NCBI GenBank assembly: GCA_029962745.1
Contig: CM057157.1
Location: forward strand, 30,097,973-30,161,972
Direction of reading: 5' to 3'
Source: Echinometra lucunter
Taxonomy: Eukaryota > Echinodermata > Echinoidea > Camarodonta > Echinometridae
Length of the DNA stretch: 64,000 nucleotides
Shown here: positions 1 through 12,684 of the stretch, in pieces
Numbering within the stretch: position 1 is the stretch's first letter
Layout of the letters: each line of letters begins with the position of its first letter
Translations under genes and position numbers: made by a program
Notes under the pieces: generated by a model
Database searches by the model: none
Seen by the model: the letters and a program-made list of their open reading frames with translations, nothing else
Told to the model about the DNA's origin: nothing

Positions 1-482
1 ATACATTGTTTTTGCCAGATCACAGAGCATTATGCAAAAGTTTTAAAAACTTCAGAAAACTTCAAAATCAAGATTTTAATTCTCTTTATTTGTTTTGGTA
101 GACGGTGACTATATGCTTCACACTCTCCAGAGAATTTCAGCACATGCATGTAGATGTGCACAATTACTTTCAATGTCCTTGTTTTGATACTTTGATTGTT
201 TTTTTAATTTGTTTAAAGACAGCTGATTACTTGCTGCATGTTAGGCTTCTTATCATAAGTCAGAGTCCAGTTTGTCCGCGGCCTTTAGCAGCTTTCCTCC
301 ACAGTGTCTTTTGTTCACTAATCCCTTCTAATTCTCCCATTGCTTTGAAGACAAAATAACATGGGATCAGGAAAGCCAATGTGAATACCTGGACGTGGAG
401 AAGACAATAAAAACCAATGGATGCGACTTGTGATAAGCTACCTTAATTGAATACTCGTCTTTTTTCCCTCTGATTCTTGTAG

Positions 483-707
483 CGTGTTTTCATCCACCAA
501 GTTCCGGCTGTTATTCCGTACCATGGACTCGTCCTCAGACAGCCTTCTACTCTGGCATGGTCAGTCAATTCAAGCAGATTTCATCACGTTGGGAATCAAG
601 AATAGATCCATCACATTACTCTACAATCTGGGCAGCGGAACGGCTGAGATATCCGCTGAGCAGATTGAGATACAGAACAATGTCTGGTACAATGTGGAGG
701 TGACAAG
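483..707 (+). CDS. LamG gene, exon n-2
   Basis: Follows an acceptor ...TGATTCTTGTAG and ends at donor AG|GTAGGT. The first base completes a codon from an upstream exon that is not in the window. It encodes the first half of the LamG sandwich, including LLLWHG and LLYNLGSG. Positions 1-482 look like the preceding intron. Confidence 0.85.
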
Positions 708-2618
708 GTAGGTTCTTAAGTCTTTCAATCCTTCGGTAGAATAATCGAACAGAACATTTCTTTTTCCGACATAATGAGAGCAACAGTTGTTACAGTTTTT
801 CCTTACAAAATATAAGATGTGAACTGTACCACTGAAGATGCTTAGATGTTGTATGTGGTCATAAAACTGAAAAAAAAAAGAAAAAAGAAAAAAGAGATTG
901 ATTGTTGTTTGGTTAATGAGAATGAAATCAAATTAATCCACGGGATATTGTAGAATGTTGTCTTCGTGTTCTTTTCATGTTTTGTAATGGTTCCCATGCA
1001 TGAGATACAAGAGAAATTGCATAATTGATAACTATTATTAATTGAATAGTGAACCACAAGAAACCCACTTGGAGAAATATGTACATGTATTATATTTTGT
1101 AATGCATTATAATAATAATAATAGGATTAAAATACTACTCTTTAGTGTTTTTGAATAAATATGTATCATATATTGAAATGCATATTGGTAATAATGATAG
1201 GACTAAAATACTACTCTTCAGTGCTTTTGAATAAATATGTATCATATTTTGAAATGCATAATGGTAATGATAATAAGACTGAAATACTACTCTTTAGTGT
1301 TTTTGAATAATATATGTATTATATTTTGAAATGCATAATGGTAATAATAATAAGACTAAAATACTACTCTTCAGTGCTTTTGAATAAATATGTATTATAT
1401 TTTGAAATAATAGTAATCTGTGGGAGTAATGTACTACTCTTCAGTGTCTTTGATGACAGTTTCAATTGATTCTTGACTTTCAGGAGTGGTACATCAGCGA
1501 CATTGATGGCCCAGTCTCTCAATCCAAACCGGTCTCAAACAGTGACAGGATCTAGTCCAGGAACTCAATCTGGTCTTGCTACCTTTGGATTTCCTCTTTA
1601 TCTAGGTAAGAATCTAAGAGGATTTTTATTCTTTTTCTTCTTTTTTATTGAGCCTTTATCATATTTCTGTGAGCATAAGATTAAAAGTCTGTTGCAAACC
1701 CTTTGCAAACTTGTTAGTTTTATATTGATGTAAGAGGGAATAGTATCTTGATTTGTCTCAGTGCTATAACAGTTTCTCTTGGTTTTCACTGAAGAAAATT
1801 CATTAGGCTGTGTAATGTCTTCAATTTATCATTTATTTAACCCATTCTTGACAGGAATTATGTAAAGCCTAATTTGATCAGGTTTTATTCTTCAAATTGG
1901 CAACACCAACATTTTAATTTTATTGTTACATTTTTCTCATAAAACGTCATGTATCTGAAATGAATATAAATTGACAGAAATTATGATGAGAAGTAAAAAA
2001 GTTGCTAATTTGCAGGGAAAAACGGTGATTTTAAACTTTCTATCACATTGCTAATTCAAGGATTTTAATGCTTATTTTCCTTTTAAAAATTTTCAGCATC
2101 AAACAACGAATATTGACGCAACCAAAATGGGCACAGTTTGTGTAGAATTTTTTGCTCTTTCTGCTCATGTATTTGGTATGACTTTTAGGGCTTTGCATCA
2201 AAAGATATTAGGCCAAACCACAAAATGTGGACCTATGTCACGAATGGGTTAATATATAGTCCAATGTTTAATAGTTGTGATATTCTAATTAATCTGCAAG
2301 ATATACACTGTACATGTATTTAGGTAAACTGCACATTAGCCCTTAGCTATTCAAGGATTTACTTAATATGAACTTTTTCAACTTTGGTTTTGTTCATTCC
2401 TAAAGTAACATCTCATGTAATGTTTATCTTGTTTGTCTCCCTCTATAGGTGGTCATCCTACTGATATCCTCCAACTGACCAATGGCCATTTCTCATCTGG
2501 TCTGAATGGTTGCATAGCTCAACTACTGACCGCTCTGAATGCGGCCGGTAATCTTCAAATGGTCAATCTAGTCACTCAGCGGACCGGTGGTGCTGGAGTC
2601 CAAAATTGTAATTTATGA
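483..2618 (+). CDS. Laminin-G domain protein, C-terminal three exons (5' partial)
   Basis: Coding exons 483-707, 1484-1605 and 2449-2618 (stop TGA 2616-2618) join in phase (AG|G, then G|GT) and give about 172 residues. The product reads as one complete C-terminal laminin-G domain: FRLLFRT, then SDSLLLWHG, ITLGIKNRSITLLYNLGSG, the VTGSSPG turn, PLYLGGHP, and the late GLNGCIAQL...VQNC cysteine pair that closes such domains. The protein ends two residues after the last cysteine. LamG domains bind glycans, integrins or dystroglycan outside the cell. The arrangement recalls the last LamG domain of agrin, perlecan or pikachurin/EGFLAM, but the window holds too little to choose. Splice sites are canonical: acceptors TTGTAG, TTTCAG and TATAG; donors GTAGGT and GTAAGA. 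Upstream exons are outside the window. The family call is firm; the orthologue is open. Confidence 0.85.
1076..1450. repeat. 76-bp tandem repeat, about 5 copies, in LamG intron
   Basis: The phrase AATACTACTCTT recurs at 1131, 1207, 1283, 1360 and, altered, near 1430. Each unit also holds AAATATGTAT...TTGAAATGCATAATGG and an ATA-rich tract. The array fills much of the intron between the first two visible LamG exons. Confidence 0.85.
1484..1605 (+). CDS. LamG gene, penultimate exon
   Basis: Acceptor TTGACTTTCAG and donor CTAG|GTAAGA. The reading frame continues from the previous exon (AG|G, an Arg codon). It encodes the VTGSSPG...FPLYLG part of the LamG fold. Confidence 0.85.
1837..2252 (-). 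mobile_element. TTAA-flanked MITE (piggyBac-like), copy 1
   Basis: Bounded by TTAA at both ends, with terminal inverted repeats CCCATTCNTGACAGG / CCTNTGTCACGAATGGG and no coding sequence. A nearly full-length copy lies in the opposite orientation at 11051-11458. TTAA duplication is the hallmark of piggyBac-type insertion; the superfamily assignment is inference. It sits in the second visible LamG intron. Confidence 0.75.
2449..2618 (+). CDS. LamG gene, terminal coding exon
   Basis: Acceptor CCTCTATAG after a pyrimidine tract. It encodes GHPTDIL through the closing cysteine pair and ends VQNCNL-stop. The 3' UTR starts at 2619. A MITE begins 61 bases after the stop and carries the first AATAAA signal (2912-2917). 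Confidence 0.85.
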
Positions 2619-2678
2619 TTGGTCAGTATTCATTCAAACACCTATCTTGCCTACTAGTAATTGACACTGCTGTAGAGT

Positions 2679-2927
2679 ATATCAAGGGTTTAGTGCAACA
2701 AAGGGCTATCTGTGTTTTGGGCCATTTTGAGAAAACTTGCAATGAAGTTATGTTGTAAACACTGCTTTAATGCAGATGGCCATACCTATTTCGGGTGATA
2801 CCCTGCTGGAGCAAAGTTTGCCGTAGAAACCAATGGGTTCCCGGTCTCTTATGGATCATTTTGATATCAAAACCTCATTCTGACCCCAAAATGCAGATAG
2901 CCCTTTGTTGCAATAAACCCTTGATAT
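2679..2927. mobile_element. Fold-back MITE in the LamG 3' UTR
   Basis: The ends are inverted copies of about 30 bp: ATATCAAGGGTTTAGTGCAA on the left against TTGCAATAAACCCTTGATAT on the right, both next to an AAGGGCTATCTG / CAGATAGCCCTT pair. It has no coding content. Its right arm supplies AATAAA at 2912-2917, the nearest poly(A)-signal match after the LamG stop codon. Confidence 0.8.
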
Positions 2928-3795
2928 GTTTGATTTTGCCATGATGATAGTGATTGCTTTACACTGTTGTATATGTAATGATGAAATTATACGATTTATC
3001 GTGACAGTGAGCAGCAGATTAAAAGGGCCTTCTTGTATGCACTCTTATAACGAAGGATGAAGGGATAGTAATAGTAAGGGGCAAAAGAGTCTTACCATTA
3101 TTCATCTTCCTGTAGATTTACAGTTCTGTCTGTCTTGAAGAAAACCCACTTATTTTGATACAGAGTTGCCCTGTATTTGTATTGTGCATGTATTTTACAA
3201 TAGAAAAAAAAAAGCCTAACCTTTCAAAAAAAAGCATGTACTGGTATGTGGAATATGATGCAGAAAATTAATTATTTATGCTAAACATTTTAGGTATTAT
3301 ATTTCATGTTGGGTATAAATGTTCAGTTTTGATTATACTGACAAGTGTACATACATGTATAGTGCCGTTGATTTTGGGAAAAAAAATATAAAGAGAGAAA
3401 ACAAAAATTATATTTAGTGGTATCATGAGCAAAATTATGGTGTATTTTTAGTATCACTGGGTAATGAATTTGGTATTTAGGACTAAGTTTGTGTATTTAA
3501 TCGCTGCATGAAGCTTATATCTGAAGGATTTTCCTTTCTTACGAGTCCTCCATGCCTTGAACAATACCAGTAATCTTACATTTTCAGGAGTTCAGTATGA
3601 CATTTGAACTTACATTTCCTCCATTGATTATGCTGCAAACTGCAAAATTATTCATGACATTTAATCTTTTGTATCGTTTGTTCTGACACTTGTAATCATG
3701 ATACATATTATATATTTGTTGTGATATAATGATTAGAAAGTTACTGTACAAACTGCGGTGTTCGATGTAATAAAGGACGATAGCACTACGGGCAC
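2928..3795. other. Probable 3' UTR or intergenic sequence, no gene seen
   Basis: AT-rich sequence with no coding signal. A second AATAAA lies at 3769-3774. The segment from about 3685 to 3795 is the left copy of a tandem duplication whose right copy is about 4350-4475. Confidence 0.5.
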
Positions 3796-4241
3796 CAGGG
3801 CTGGTATTCAATTCAATACTTGGATTAAGTAAACTTTTACTAAGTATCTTACTTGGCTAAGAAATTTGCTTGAGTCATATTCAATTCAATACTTTGAATT
3901 TTATTGTAGTAAGCCAACTTTAAGCCGAAATTCTTACTGATAAGCATTGTGACATCATATTTTCAATGCGCAATTAACATGTCGTATCAAATACGCTCGA
4001 ATATGCTGTGATATAATTCTATGCAGCTCATGATGACTCCATATAAAAACCTATGCCTGCCAATCAAGGCCTCCAAAATAATTGGCTTAAGTCTCCTAGG
4101 TAGGTGTCTTAGATTTAGAGTAAAATACTTAGCCAAAATACTGAATTGAATACCACATTTTGCTAAGTATTTTATCTAAGTAAAAAACTAAGAAAAGTAC
4201 TCTTATTTCTGACTTGAGTATTTAATTGAATACTGACCCTG
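3796..4241. mobile_element. MITE of the GGTATTCAATTCAATACTT family, copy 1
   Basis: Inverted ends read CAGGGCTGGTATTCAATTCA on the left and, reverse-complemented, CAGGGTCAGTATTCAATTAA on the right. A full second copy in the same orientation is at 48862-49307. It interrupts a tandem duplication; the uninterrupted target is visible near 4465-4485. Confidence 0.85.
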
Positions 4242-6730
4242 TTCCTTATGAAGACCTCACCTTGCTTTTCTTTTTTTTATTTTTTAGATAGTATTCAATA
4301 TTTAGCAATATTGTTTCTATCATGTTTCATAATGCTATTATCTTTCATTTTGACACCTTGTAATCATGATACATATAGTATATTTGCTGTGATATATAAT
4401 AATAATCAGAAAGTTACTGTACAAAATAAGGTGTTTAGTGTAAAAATGGACTATAGTACTACAGACACCAGATTCTTATCAAGATTTCACCTTGCTTTTT
4501 TACATGTATTTGATATTCATCAGTATTGTTTCTATCATGTTTCCATGACAATACAATTGCAAAGACTTGAGAAATCACTCTATGGGCAATTCCACAACAT
4601 ATGGGACACAGAGCTCGAAATTTGAAGTCGCTGTGTGCACTATTAATTCCAAATAAAAATCTAAAATTACTACAGGGTCTTCTTTTTGTTACAAATAAAC
4701 ATTTAAGATAAAAAAAATTGCAATTCGACCTTCTTACGGAGAATAACATAAACAAACAAAAAATTGCACATATGGGACTATGATCAGGGAAATGTGCTTT
4801 AAATGCCTCTTATTCTTATATTTAATCATTTTTCTCAGATTTTTTTTTTCATTTAATTGATTTTAATGGATTACTTTACCAGATTTTGGGTAGTTAATGA
4901 GAGAAACACTAATGGAAATGTGCAAAACTATGTTTAATTTAAGCATAATGTCAGTTACCAACATGTCTTCACTAAATTTTTCATGGCATAAAACAAATAA
5001 TTCAAATTGCTCATTATTTTGCACATCTCTTCCCAGGAACCTAGGTGTAATGTCAAATGAATTACATAATCCTTACAAGTCTGAGACATGAGATATATAA
5101 ATTTGATTCTACACCATCATTTTCCATGTCCTTTTTGCGTAACGTCAGTTACCGACATATTTTCGCTTGCTGTGTGATAAGAAATGCACTTTGAGATAAA
5201 AACTGTCCATGTATTTCTTCCCTATTATCAACTTATTTATCTATAGTAATTAAAAGCCAAAGCAAGTGTCATTCATAAAACTACAATATAAACAATACCA
5301 CTAGTACTCTATCTTGGGTAATGTCAGTTACCGTGGAATTGCCCAAATGATGAATTTGATATGGGTACCTTATTGATTGCTTTTTGAAATCATGTTCAAA
5401 TTATGAGATTCATCATTCTATCATACCTTCATAAAAAGTATTGCATGGGGCTGTGGACATTGAAATAGTTAAGGTTAATATTTGTAAAGTCTTGTGATCA
5501 TGTTATAGTTTTTCATTCCATATTTGAAATATACAGTACTTAAAATATATATATAATTACCACTGTAGGCATATAAAAAATAGAACTGAATGAACTACAA
5601 CAAAGTAATACTGATTAGAATTTGATTTTAAATTTTTTGATTCAAGATATTTATATCGTGGACAGAGATGATTGTATATATTACTGTTTGGTCCCATAAT
5701 GTCCTTGAAATGATTGTTTATTGATTTTCGCTATGATTAATCCATTGTATACAAGCTTGTAGTGAGCAATCCTTTTCTGCTCCATTCATTTTTTTAATAA
5801 GCCCTTCATAATCAAGTTAAATATTTAGGTCTTTCAAATGAATTAATAATGCTTTCTTGTTCTTGTTAGATCAATTTAAAAGAATTTCATTATTAAATGA
5901 TATGAAATATGTTTCCATAGATTTGAAAAAAAAGTTATTTGTCTTTCATCACTTAAACAAAATTTAAGGGCTGAAGTGATTCTTGTATTCAGGGAAAATT
6001 TGAATAACGGTATTCATTTTGTAATATCAAAAGCCTCGTAGCATAGCACAAAAGAAATATTGCGGTTACAACGGAAAGAACAAGTATATTTTAAGAAAGT
6101 AAGCAATGTTCTATGAAATTTACTGTATGGAAAATAGCACCTCTAGTTAAAGGGAAGTACATGTAATGTACTTGAGGCTCTAGCAGCAGTTCTTTTGATG
6201 TGGCTCTGTGTCATATTCCCTGTCTATGGTCTTCTATTTTCACATTTATTCCAATATATACATTACTAGCGTCTTAAATGGAATATAATCCATTCGTAAA
6301 TTTAATCTCACTTCTGAATCTGTTTGTATGGCAGTATGATAAGAATGCAGATGTGTTCAAATTCCCTTCAGTCCATTCTGTATCACCTTGAATATTTACT
6401 ATTCCTTCCAGGCTGAAAAAATAGGCTAGCAATAAGACTTTTTTGATGGATGCTATCACCTTGATCGTATGTATTCAGTGCTTTTTATAGCAGACTTTTA
6501 AGTAGTGTGTGTGAACATTTGTGTGTAGATTTTATATATGAAGCGCTATTCCTTTGTACGTGTATTTATCTTAAATTTGTATAGGCTGAAATTAACGAAA
6601 CTAAATCATTTCAAGTCAATATGGAAAATATGTGTCTTACGTCTTTATCAAGTCTAATGTTGAAGTGATCATGAGAATCATAACCATGTGCTAATAAAGA
6701 TCATATTTTATAAGCAGAAATGGGTTTGCA
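4242..6730. other. No gene seen; right copy of a local duplication
   Basis: About 4350-4475 repeats 3685-3795 (TTGTAATCATGATACATAT, GAAAGTTACTGTACAAA). The rest is unique-looking AT-rich DNA. Open frames here are short, without splice context or family resemblance. Confidence 0.5.
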
Positions 6731-6846
6731 GTGGTTATCCCATTCTTGTACTGTGCTTTTTGTTCGTTTGAAAGAGATGGAAAGAGAGAGAAAGAGAGAG
6801 CAAGAAGAGAGAGGGAGAGAGAGAGTGAGAAAGAAAGAGAGAGAGC

Positions 6847-6906
<60 letters not shown>

Positions 6907-7086
6907 TGAGAGATAAAATGATGACCCAAGAATAAGAACATGCAAGTAAATACTAAAGTTTTCTAATACTTTTCACGAGTACTGCTGTAAATATGAATGC
7001 CAAGGTAATGCCAAGAATATTGTACTGGTGCATTACTCTGTATGTTTTGTTAGTTTGAAAGAGAGAGATAGAGAAAGAGAGAGGGG

Positions 7087-7127
<41 letters not shown>

Positions 7128-7260
7128 GGGGGGGGAGGAGAGATAAATGATGACCCGACACAAGAATATGCAAGTAAATAATAAAGTCGACAAATACTTC
7201 TCAAGAGTACTGCTATAAATACGAATGCCAATGTGATGCCAAGAATATGTACAACTATAT
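6731..7260. repeat. Two tandem units of about 230 bp with GA tracts and G runs
   Basis: Each unit runs TTTGAAAGAGA, a (GA)n tract, a run of seven or more G, GAGATAAATGATGACCC, CAAGTAAATA and GAGTACTGCT. Shared anchors are about 230 bp apart (6909 and 7139). The (GA)n tracts span about 6779-6900 and 7058-7118. Confidence 0.8.
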
Positions 7261-7935
7261 TAGTGCATAAAGGCAAGAAAGCCTGCATATTTTTACCCAA
7301 GTCTGATCATCATTTATTGACTGTAAATACCTTTCATAATCATCTTCTTCTAAACATATAACTCTTGACTTCCATATTTCATCCTTTCTTGCCCCCCCTT
7401 CTCTCTCTCTTCTCTTTCCCTTTTCACTTCTGATATAATCATTTCAATATCTTCCATGTGTTATAGGTTTGTACTATGCAAAGTTGTGACGACGTCTAAT
7501 AATCATTTTCTCTTTTAAAGATGTCACTTCTTTCTCTCTCAAATGAAGTCATTTCCTTAATAAAAATCTTTAAAACGGAATATATATTGACAAATTAAGG
7601 TGAAATAATAATGGATACATGTCGAAAAACACGACCAGTCTTTGCAAAAGTTTCTCTTTTTTCTGTTTGGTTGTTGTTGTTGATTAGAATGAAATAGCAA
7701 GTTTCATTTTTAAAACATAATTTAACCTGTAATTTAGAGGAAATGATAATTGCTTTCCATATACTGAACACGTCAGGTTCTTTTTATTTCTTTTTGTTGT
7801 CATTTTAGTCATTGCTGTCAGATTTAAATAATTAATGTCGATATATTTCACGAATTCAGTCTCTATGAACTTTGGACCTTGTGGCAGATTAGCCTTGTGC
7901 TGCCTTGTGCGAAACAAGTTATCCAATAAAGTCTT

Positions 7936-7998
7936 CTGCTGCTGCTACGGCTGCGCCTACTACTGCTACTGCTGCTACTGCTACTGCTACTGCTGCTG

Positions 7999-8033
<35 letters not shown>

Positions 8034-8058
8034 ACTGCTACTACTACTACTACTACTG

Positions 8059-8120
<62 letters not shown>

Positions 8121-8157
8121 GCTACCACTACTACCACTACTACCACTACTACTACTG

Positions 8158-8223
<66 letters not shown>

Positions 8224-8245
8224 GATACTACTACTACTACTTGAT
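7936..8245. repeat. (CTA/CTG)n triplet microsatellite, about 310 bp
   Basis: Interrupted CTG and CTA triplets; the right half is almost pure CTA. Every frame through it is open and reads as homopolymer-like peptide, so it is not evidence of coding. Confidence 0.95.
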
Positions 8246-8553
8246 ACTAGATTTTAAAGCAAACAGTTCTTGACTATATCTTTTTCTACAAGAAATAATC
8301 CTCTAGGTTATATGTTTTCTGAAATATGTTATTTCTATCATCATAGAATAATCAAAATATTATTGCTTTGTTTATGTATATTCATGTGGAGAAATCGACT
8401 TTAAAACTTCTGGGAGACGATTTCCTTTTTACTCCAAAATTCTTTTAAAGAAATGAAAAAAAAAAAGAATTAGAAGAAATGTAGAAAATCCAAAAGGAGG
8501 GGAAAGGATCACATTTTTTGGAAGCCTTTCGAGACCCAAATTAGTTGTAGGAA

Positions 8554-8775
8554 ACAATAAATGAATCATTGAATAAGTGAATAAATGAATTAATGAATGA
8601 ATAAATGGAAAAATAGATAAATGAATAAATGAATAAATGGATAAATGAATAAAGGAATAAATTAATCAATGAATGAATAAATAAATAAATAAATGAAAAA
8701 AATATATGAATAAATAAACAAATGAATAAGATAAACGAATAAATAAAGATATAGATAAAATTAATGAATGAATAA
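8554..8775. repeat. (GAATAAAT)n-type microsatellite
   Basis: Degenerate AAAT/GAAT tetranucleotide array on the plus strand. It reads as an Ile/Phe/Tyr-rich open frame on the other strand, which is an artefact of composition. Confidence 0.9.
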
Positions 8776-9687
8776 ATTATATCTAAAAACAAAAACAAGA
8801 GTCAGTAAAGTAAAAAAATCATCCGGCCGAAAACGTATCCTCAACGTTTTTAGGAAATGATTAATACTCTTGGCTTTAGACCACAAATATGTTGTTGCAC
8901 TAAGTTTGCTAAGAATTAACCGAAGAATACGTGTCTTTACATCATGGATTTCCCTTCCTTCTTCCTCGTCACATTCTTGCGATAAACAGGGAGTCAATTA
9001 ATTTTAGTCAATTCTTACTTTAAAAAGAAAAAGAAAGAAAAAAAGGGGGGGGGGGAGTAAGTTGATTTTTAAAAAGTATTTAAAAGTATATCCATCTTTG
9101 AGATACATTATGAAAATTAACAAATACGTGTCCTGAAACTGGTTGGTCGGTAGCGACTATTTCTTTCCATCTTTATTTTTGTCCTGAAGGGCTTAGAATT
9201 CGCTTTTCTGCCAGAAATTCACGGTATCAATCGAAGTACGATTAGAATAGATGAATAATCTGTGACTCTGTATGCTGACCTATCCACAACCGTTATTGTT
9301 TTCGACCAAAACGCGCCAAATGCATCTATCAGCGCATGATTATACATCACTGTATAAAAGCTGAAGAGGTTTATACATGATGTACATCTCTTTTGAAAAC
9401 AATCTCATTATTGTCATCATCATTCTGAGGAATGTGGCGGGAAAAATCTACGCCTGAGAGGGGAAAAGCGAACATATACACCCCCTCTCCTCACAGAATA
9501 GTCTGCTACATGGTGAACCACTACAGGTCACCGGCGTAAATCCACTTTGAGGAGTGGGGGGGGGGGGGGGGGAAATGATCAACTTATGTGATGATTTTTT
9601 TTTTCCTGTCGATCTCACACTTAAGTATAAGCACCCACCCTCACCAACCCACACAGACCCCCTTACACACATTTTTATATTTATTTT
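8776..9687. other. No gene seen
   Basis: Unique-looking sequence with poly-purine patches, a G run at 9555-9571 and short CA-rich stretches. No exon-like segment with consistent splice sites was found. Confidence 0.5.
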
Positions 9688-9925
9688 GCGAGCGAGCGAA
9701 GCGAGCGAGCCAAAAATAACCACTTTTCTGGTTTTTAATCGCATTTTCAAATAGAAATTCTAAAATATGATGAGCGAGCGAGCCAAAAATAACCACTTTT
9801 CTGGTTTTCAAACGCATTTTCAAATAAAAATTCTAAAATATGAGTGAACGAAGTGAGCAAGCCAAAAATAACCACTTTTCTGGTTTTCAATCGCATTTTG
9901 CAAATAGAAATTTTCTAATATGATG
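9688..9925. repeat. Three tandem units (73-79 bp) with GAGCGAGCGAAGCGAGC motif
   Basis: The anchor GCCAAAAATAACCACTTTTC recurs at about 9709, 9782 and 9861. It is followed by TGGTTTTNAATCGCATTTT and an A-rich tail ending ATATGA. Each unit starts with a GAGCGAGCGA-like motif that also recurs across 28300-29520. Confidence 0.85.
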
Positions 9926-10539
9926 GTTGTTTGTGACAGTTTTTCAAAAATTTTACTAACTGATTAATTAGAGTATATTTTGATCCTTCAAAAGTGTGGG
10001 GGGGGGGGAATATTTGTACACGCCATCCCCTCCCCCTCTCCAAAAAGTTGGAGGATATATCCCCCCATCCTCCTCGGGATTTACACCTATGCTACAGGTG
10101 AACCACTACCCCAAAGTTTCCCATTCTGTTCTTCGAATAGTGCAATGAGTTCTTCACGTACGGACTCTTCACCAGGCCTCCGCGGAACGTCCTTTCCGAA
10201 GGACAGAGTGCTTTTATTTTCTTCAAGTTTCCTTAAGCGGCCCTTTTCAAACTATGGTTATTAAAAAAAAAACAGTGGTGCTTCTATGATAGATGCATGG
10301 AACTAATTTAGAGGAGGTGCTGTGGCTCGGGGGGGGGGCATGGCCCCCTTATGCCCCCCTTAACTGGAAAAAATGGATCAGCTCTTGATATTTGTTATGA
10401 TAATCGACTTGATAATGATAAGTTCATTCGGCTTCGTTAGTGGACTCTTTCCAACCCAAATTGCCGTAATCTTTGGTTTTACTTGATTTGGTTTTACTTG
10501 TGGTTTTATGTCTTTTTGGCAGATATATGGCGATTAAAC

Positions 10540-10910
10540 TATATTCATGATAGCACCGGTTTATTATCATTCCGAAATGGTTTCCTTGAAATAACAGAAA
10601 TGTATTTCCTCATTATTTGCCAACTAGAAACTTATTTCTGTAACTTTAAAGACATTGAATTCACAAGGGCATGGAAATTTAATTTCGCTTTATAACTTAA
10701 GAACTTAACAGTAACAGTTCTTATTTTTTTCTGAAATAATCATGATGGCATAGGTTTATTATCATTCCGAAACGGTTTCCTTACAATAATAGAAATGTGA
10801 TCAGTTGGTACTGCAATTCCTCATATTTGCCGATTAGGTACTTATCCCTGTAGCTTTAAAGATATTGAATTCACAAGGACAGGGAAATAAATTTCGCTGT
10901 ATAACTAAAG
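10540..10910. repeat. Two tandem units of about 200 bp
   Basis: GGTTTATTATCATTCCGAAA and, further on, CTTTAAAGA(C/T)ATTGAATTCAC appear in both units, with anchors about 200 bp apart. No coding content. Confidence 0.8.
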
Positions 10911-11050
10911 GAATTAAGTGACAGTTCGTAGTTTTCTGAAATAATGATTTTCAAAGATGATATTATTGTAATCATGTAAGCACTTAGCCGACGGGAAAGC
11001 ACTGTATAGTAATAATGCATTTTATTTGCTTTTACTATAATGGTAAGCTC

Positions 11051-11458
11051 TTAACCCATTCGTGACAGAGGTCCACAATTTGTGGTTTGGCCTAATATCT
11101 TTTGATGCAAAGCCCTAAAAATCATACCATATACATGAGCAGAAAGAGCAAAAAATTCTCCACAAACTGTGCCCATTTTGGTTGCGTCAATATTCGTTGT
11201 TTGATGCTGAAATTTTTTTAAAGGAAAATAAATCTTTAAATTGGCAATGTGAAAGAAGGTTTAAAATCACCATTTTCCCCTGCAAATTGGCAACTTTTTG
11301 ACTTCTCATCATAATTTCTGTCAATTTATATTCATTTCAGATACATGACGTTTTATAAGAAAAATGTAGCAATAAAATGAAAATGTTGGTGTTGCCAATT
11401 TGAAGAATAAAAGCTGATCAAATTAGGCTTTAAATAATTCCTGTCACGAATGGGTTAA
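11051..11458 (+). mobile_element. TTAA-flanked MITE (piggyBac-like), copy 2
   Basis: Complete element bounded by TTAA at both ends with termini CCCATTCGTGACAG / CTGTCACGAATGGG. It is the inverted relative of 1837-2252, sharing AAATTGGCAA, TATTCATTTCAGATACATGA and GCCCATTTTGGTTGCGTCAA. Confidence 0.8.
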
Positions 11459-11682
11459 AGCAAGGGTATGTAGGCTTCTATCTCATGTTTACATTTCAGG
11501 TAATTTTCATCATCTTTCTTTCCCGATTACTGTATCATGAGATTCATTCTTTGGTTGGATTTCGTAGAAAAGAAATAAAAAATGGTGACAATACATGCAT
11601 ATTTGCGACAAAATTGCATTAACCCGCAGACTATACTGAATTCTTTTATTTCAATGTATGCTTTATAGAGGGGGCCTCCAGC

Positions 11683-11820
11683 GGAGCGTTTCATGAAGTG
11701 TCTTGCAAGTGATTTGTTTACTGGTAAATATGCTCTCAGCCAATCAGATGCAAAGATTTCAGTAGCTTATAACAGTTGTCATTAAAAATCACTGACAAGA
11801 CACGCCATGAAATGCTCTTC
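11683..11820. mobile_element. Fold-back element (GGAGCGTTTCATGAA family)
   Basis: The left arm GGAGCGTTTCATGAAGTGTC pairs imperfectly with the right arm GACACGCCATGAAATGCTC. The centre holds CAGCCAATCAGATGCAAAG. Same family as 22936-23074 and 32789-32932. Confidence 0.7.
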
Positions 11821-12684
11821 AGGTTTCAGTAACCAACGGGTTAATAGAAATTCGATATACTTCAGGTTGAGAACGAAACATTCAAAAGGCATCAAAGATT
11901 ACAATATTCAAAACAAAATATGATTATGATGCCATAAACTTGACTATGTAATGTTTTGTCTTCAAGATACTAAGTTTCAGGGGCATGTGCCTTACAAGCT
12001 TTCTTCTACAATCTAAACCATGTTCCTCCGTTTGTGTCAACATTCTTTGTACATTTCAGTTGTGTTTTCTACAAACTCTGCATGTTATTTTAAAATTTCC
12101 TTTATACTTGCAAATGCCTGAATAATTATATTTATATTGATATGGAAAATAAATTAAATTAAATCAAAAAGATATACTTCACAATTTTTCGATTTCTTTT
12201 GATCAATCTACTTTAGCAGTGACAATAAACCCTTTCTTCATAATTTTATGGAAAAAGTAATATTTTCTGCACTTTGTGATTACCTTGTCCGCTTCTCAGG
12301 CATACTCCCAAAACCAACTCCAAACCGAACAATATTCTACAAACATTTTGGCCATGCCGCGTAGTCATGGTATAAGGTAATTAATTATCTGTCCTGTATA
12401 TTTGTTCTCGGGTCGGTCTTGGGTCGGTTTTCAGTGGTTTGGGGTCGGTCTTTGGCCGACCTCGTTGGCTTGAATAGAGAACTATATGCCACATACGCGG
12501 AGTATGTTATGTAAATTATAGCACTCCTTACATTAATCACTGAACAGTTAAATATCTTGGGAACCTTGCCTCCTCCGCCAGGGTTTTGTCAATGAAAATT
12601 TCATTTTGTACTCGATCGTTTGATCGAAAAAAGGAAATCTTGTATCTTAGAATAAACCGCATATAGTCACAAGTTAGATATGTA

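Noticed and set aside
4248..5091. Open frames of 98-125 codons
   Set aside because: No recognisable domain, no splice context, and they overlap duplicated non-coding sequence on both strands.
7835..8257. Long open frames reading Tyr/Cys, Thr/Ala or Val/Ala
   Set aside because: They are the three readings of a CTA/CTG triplet microsatellite; nothing outside the repeat is coding-like.
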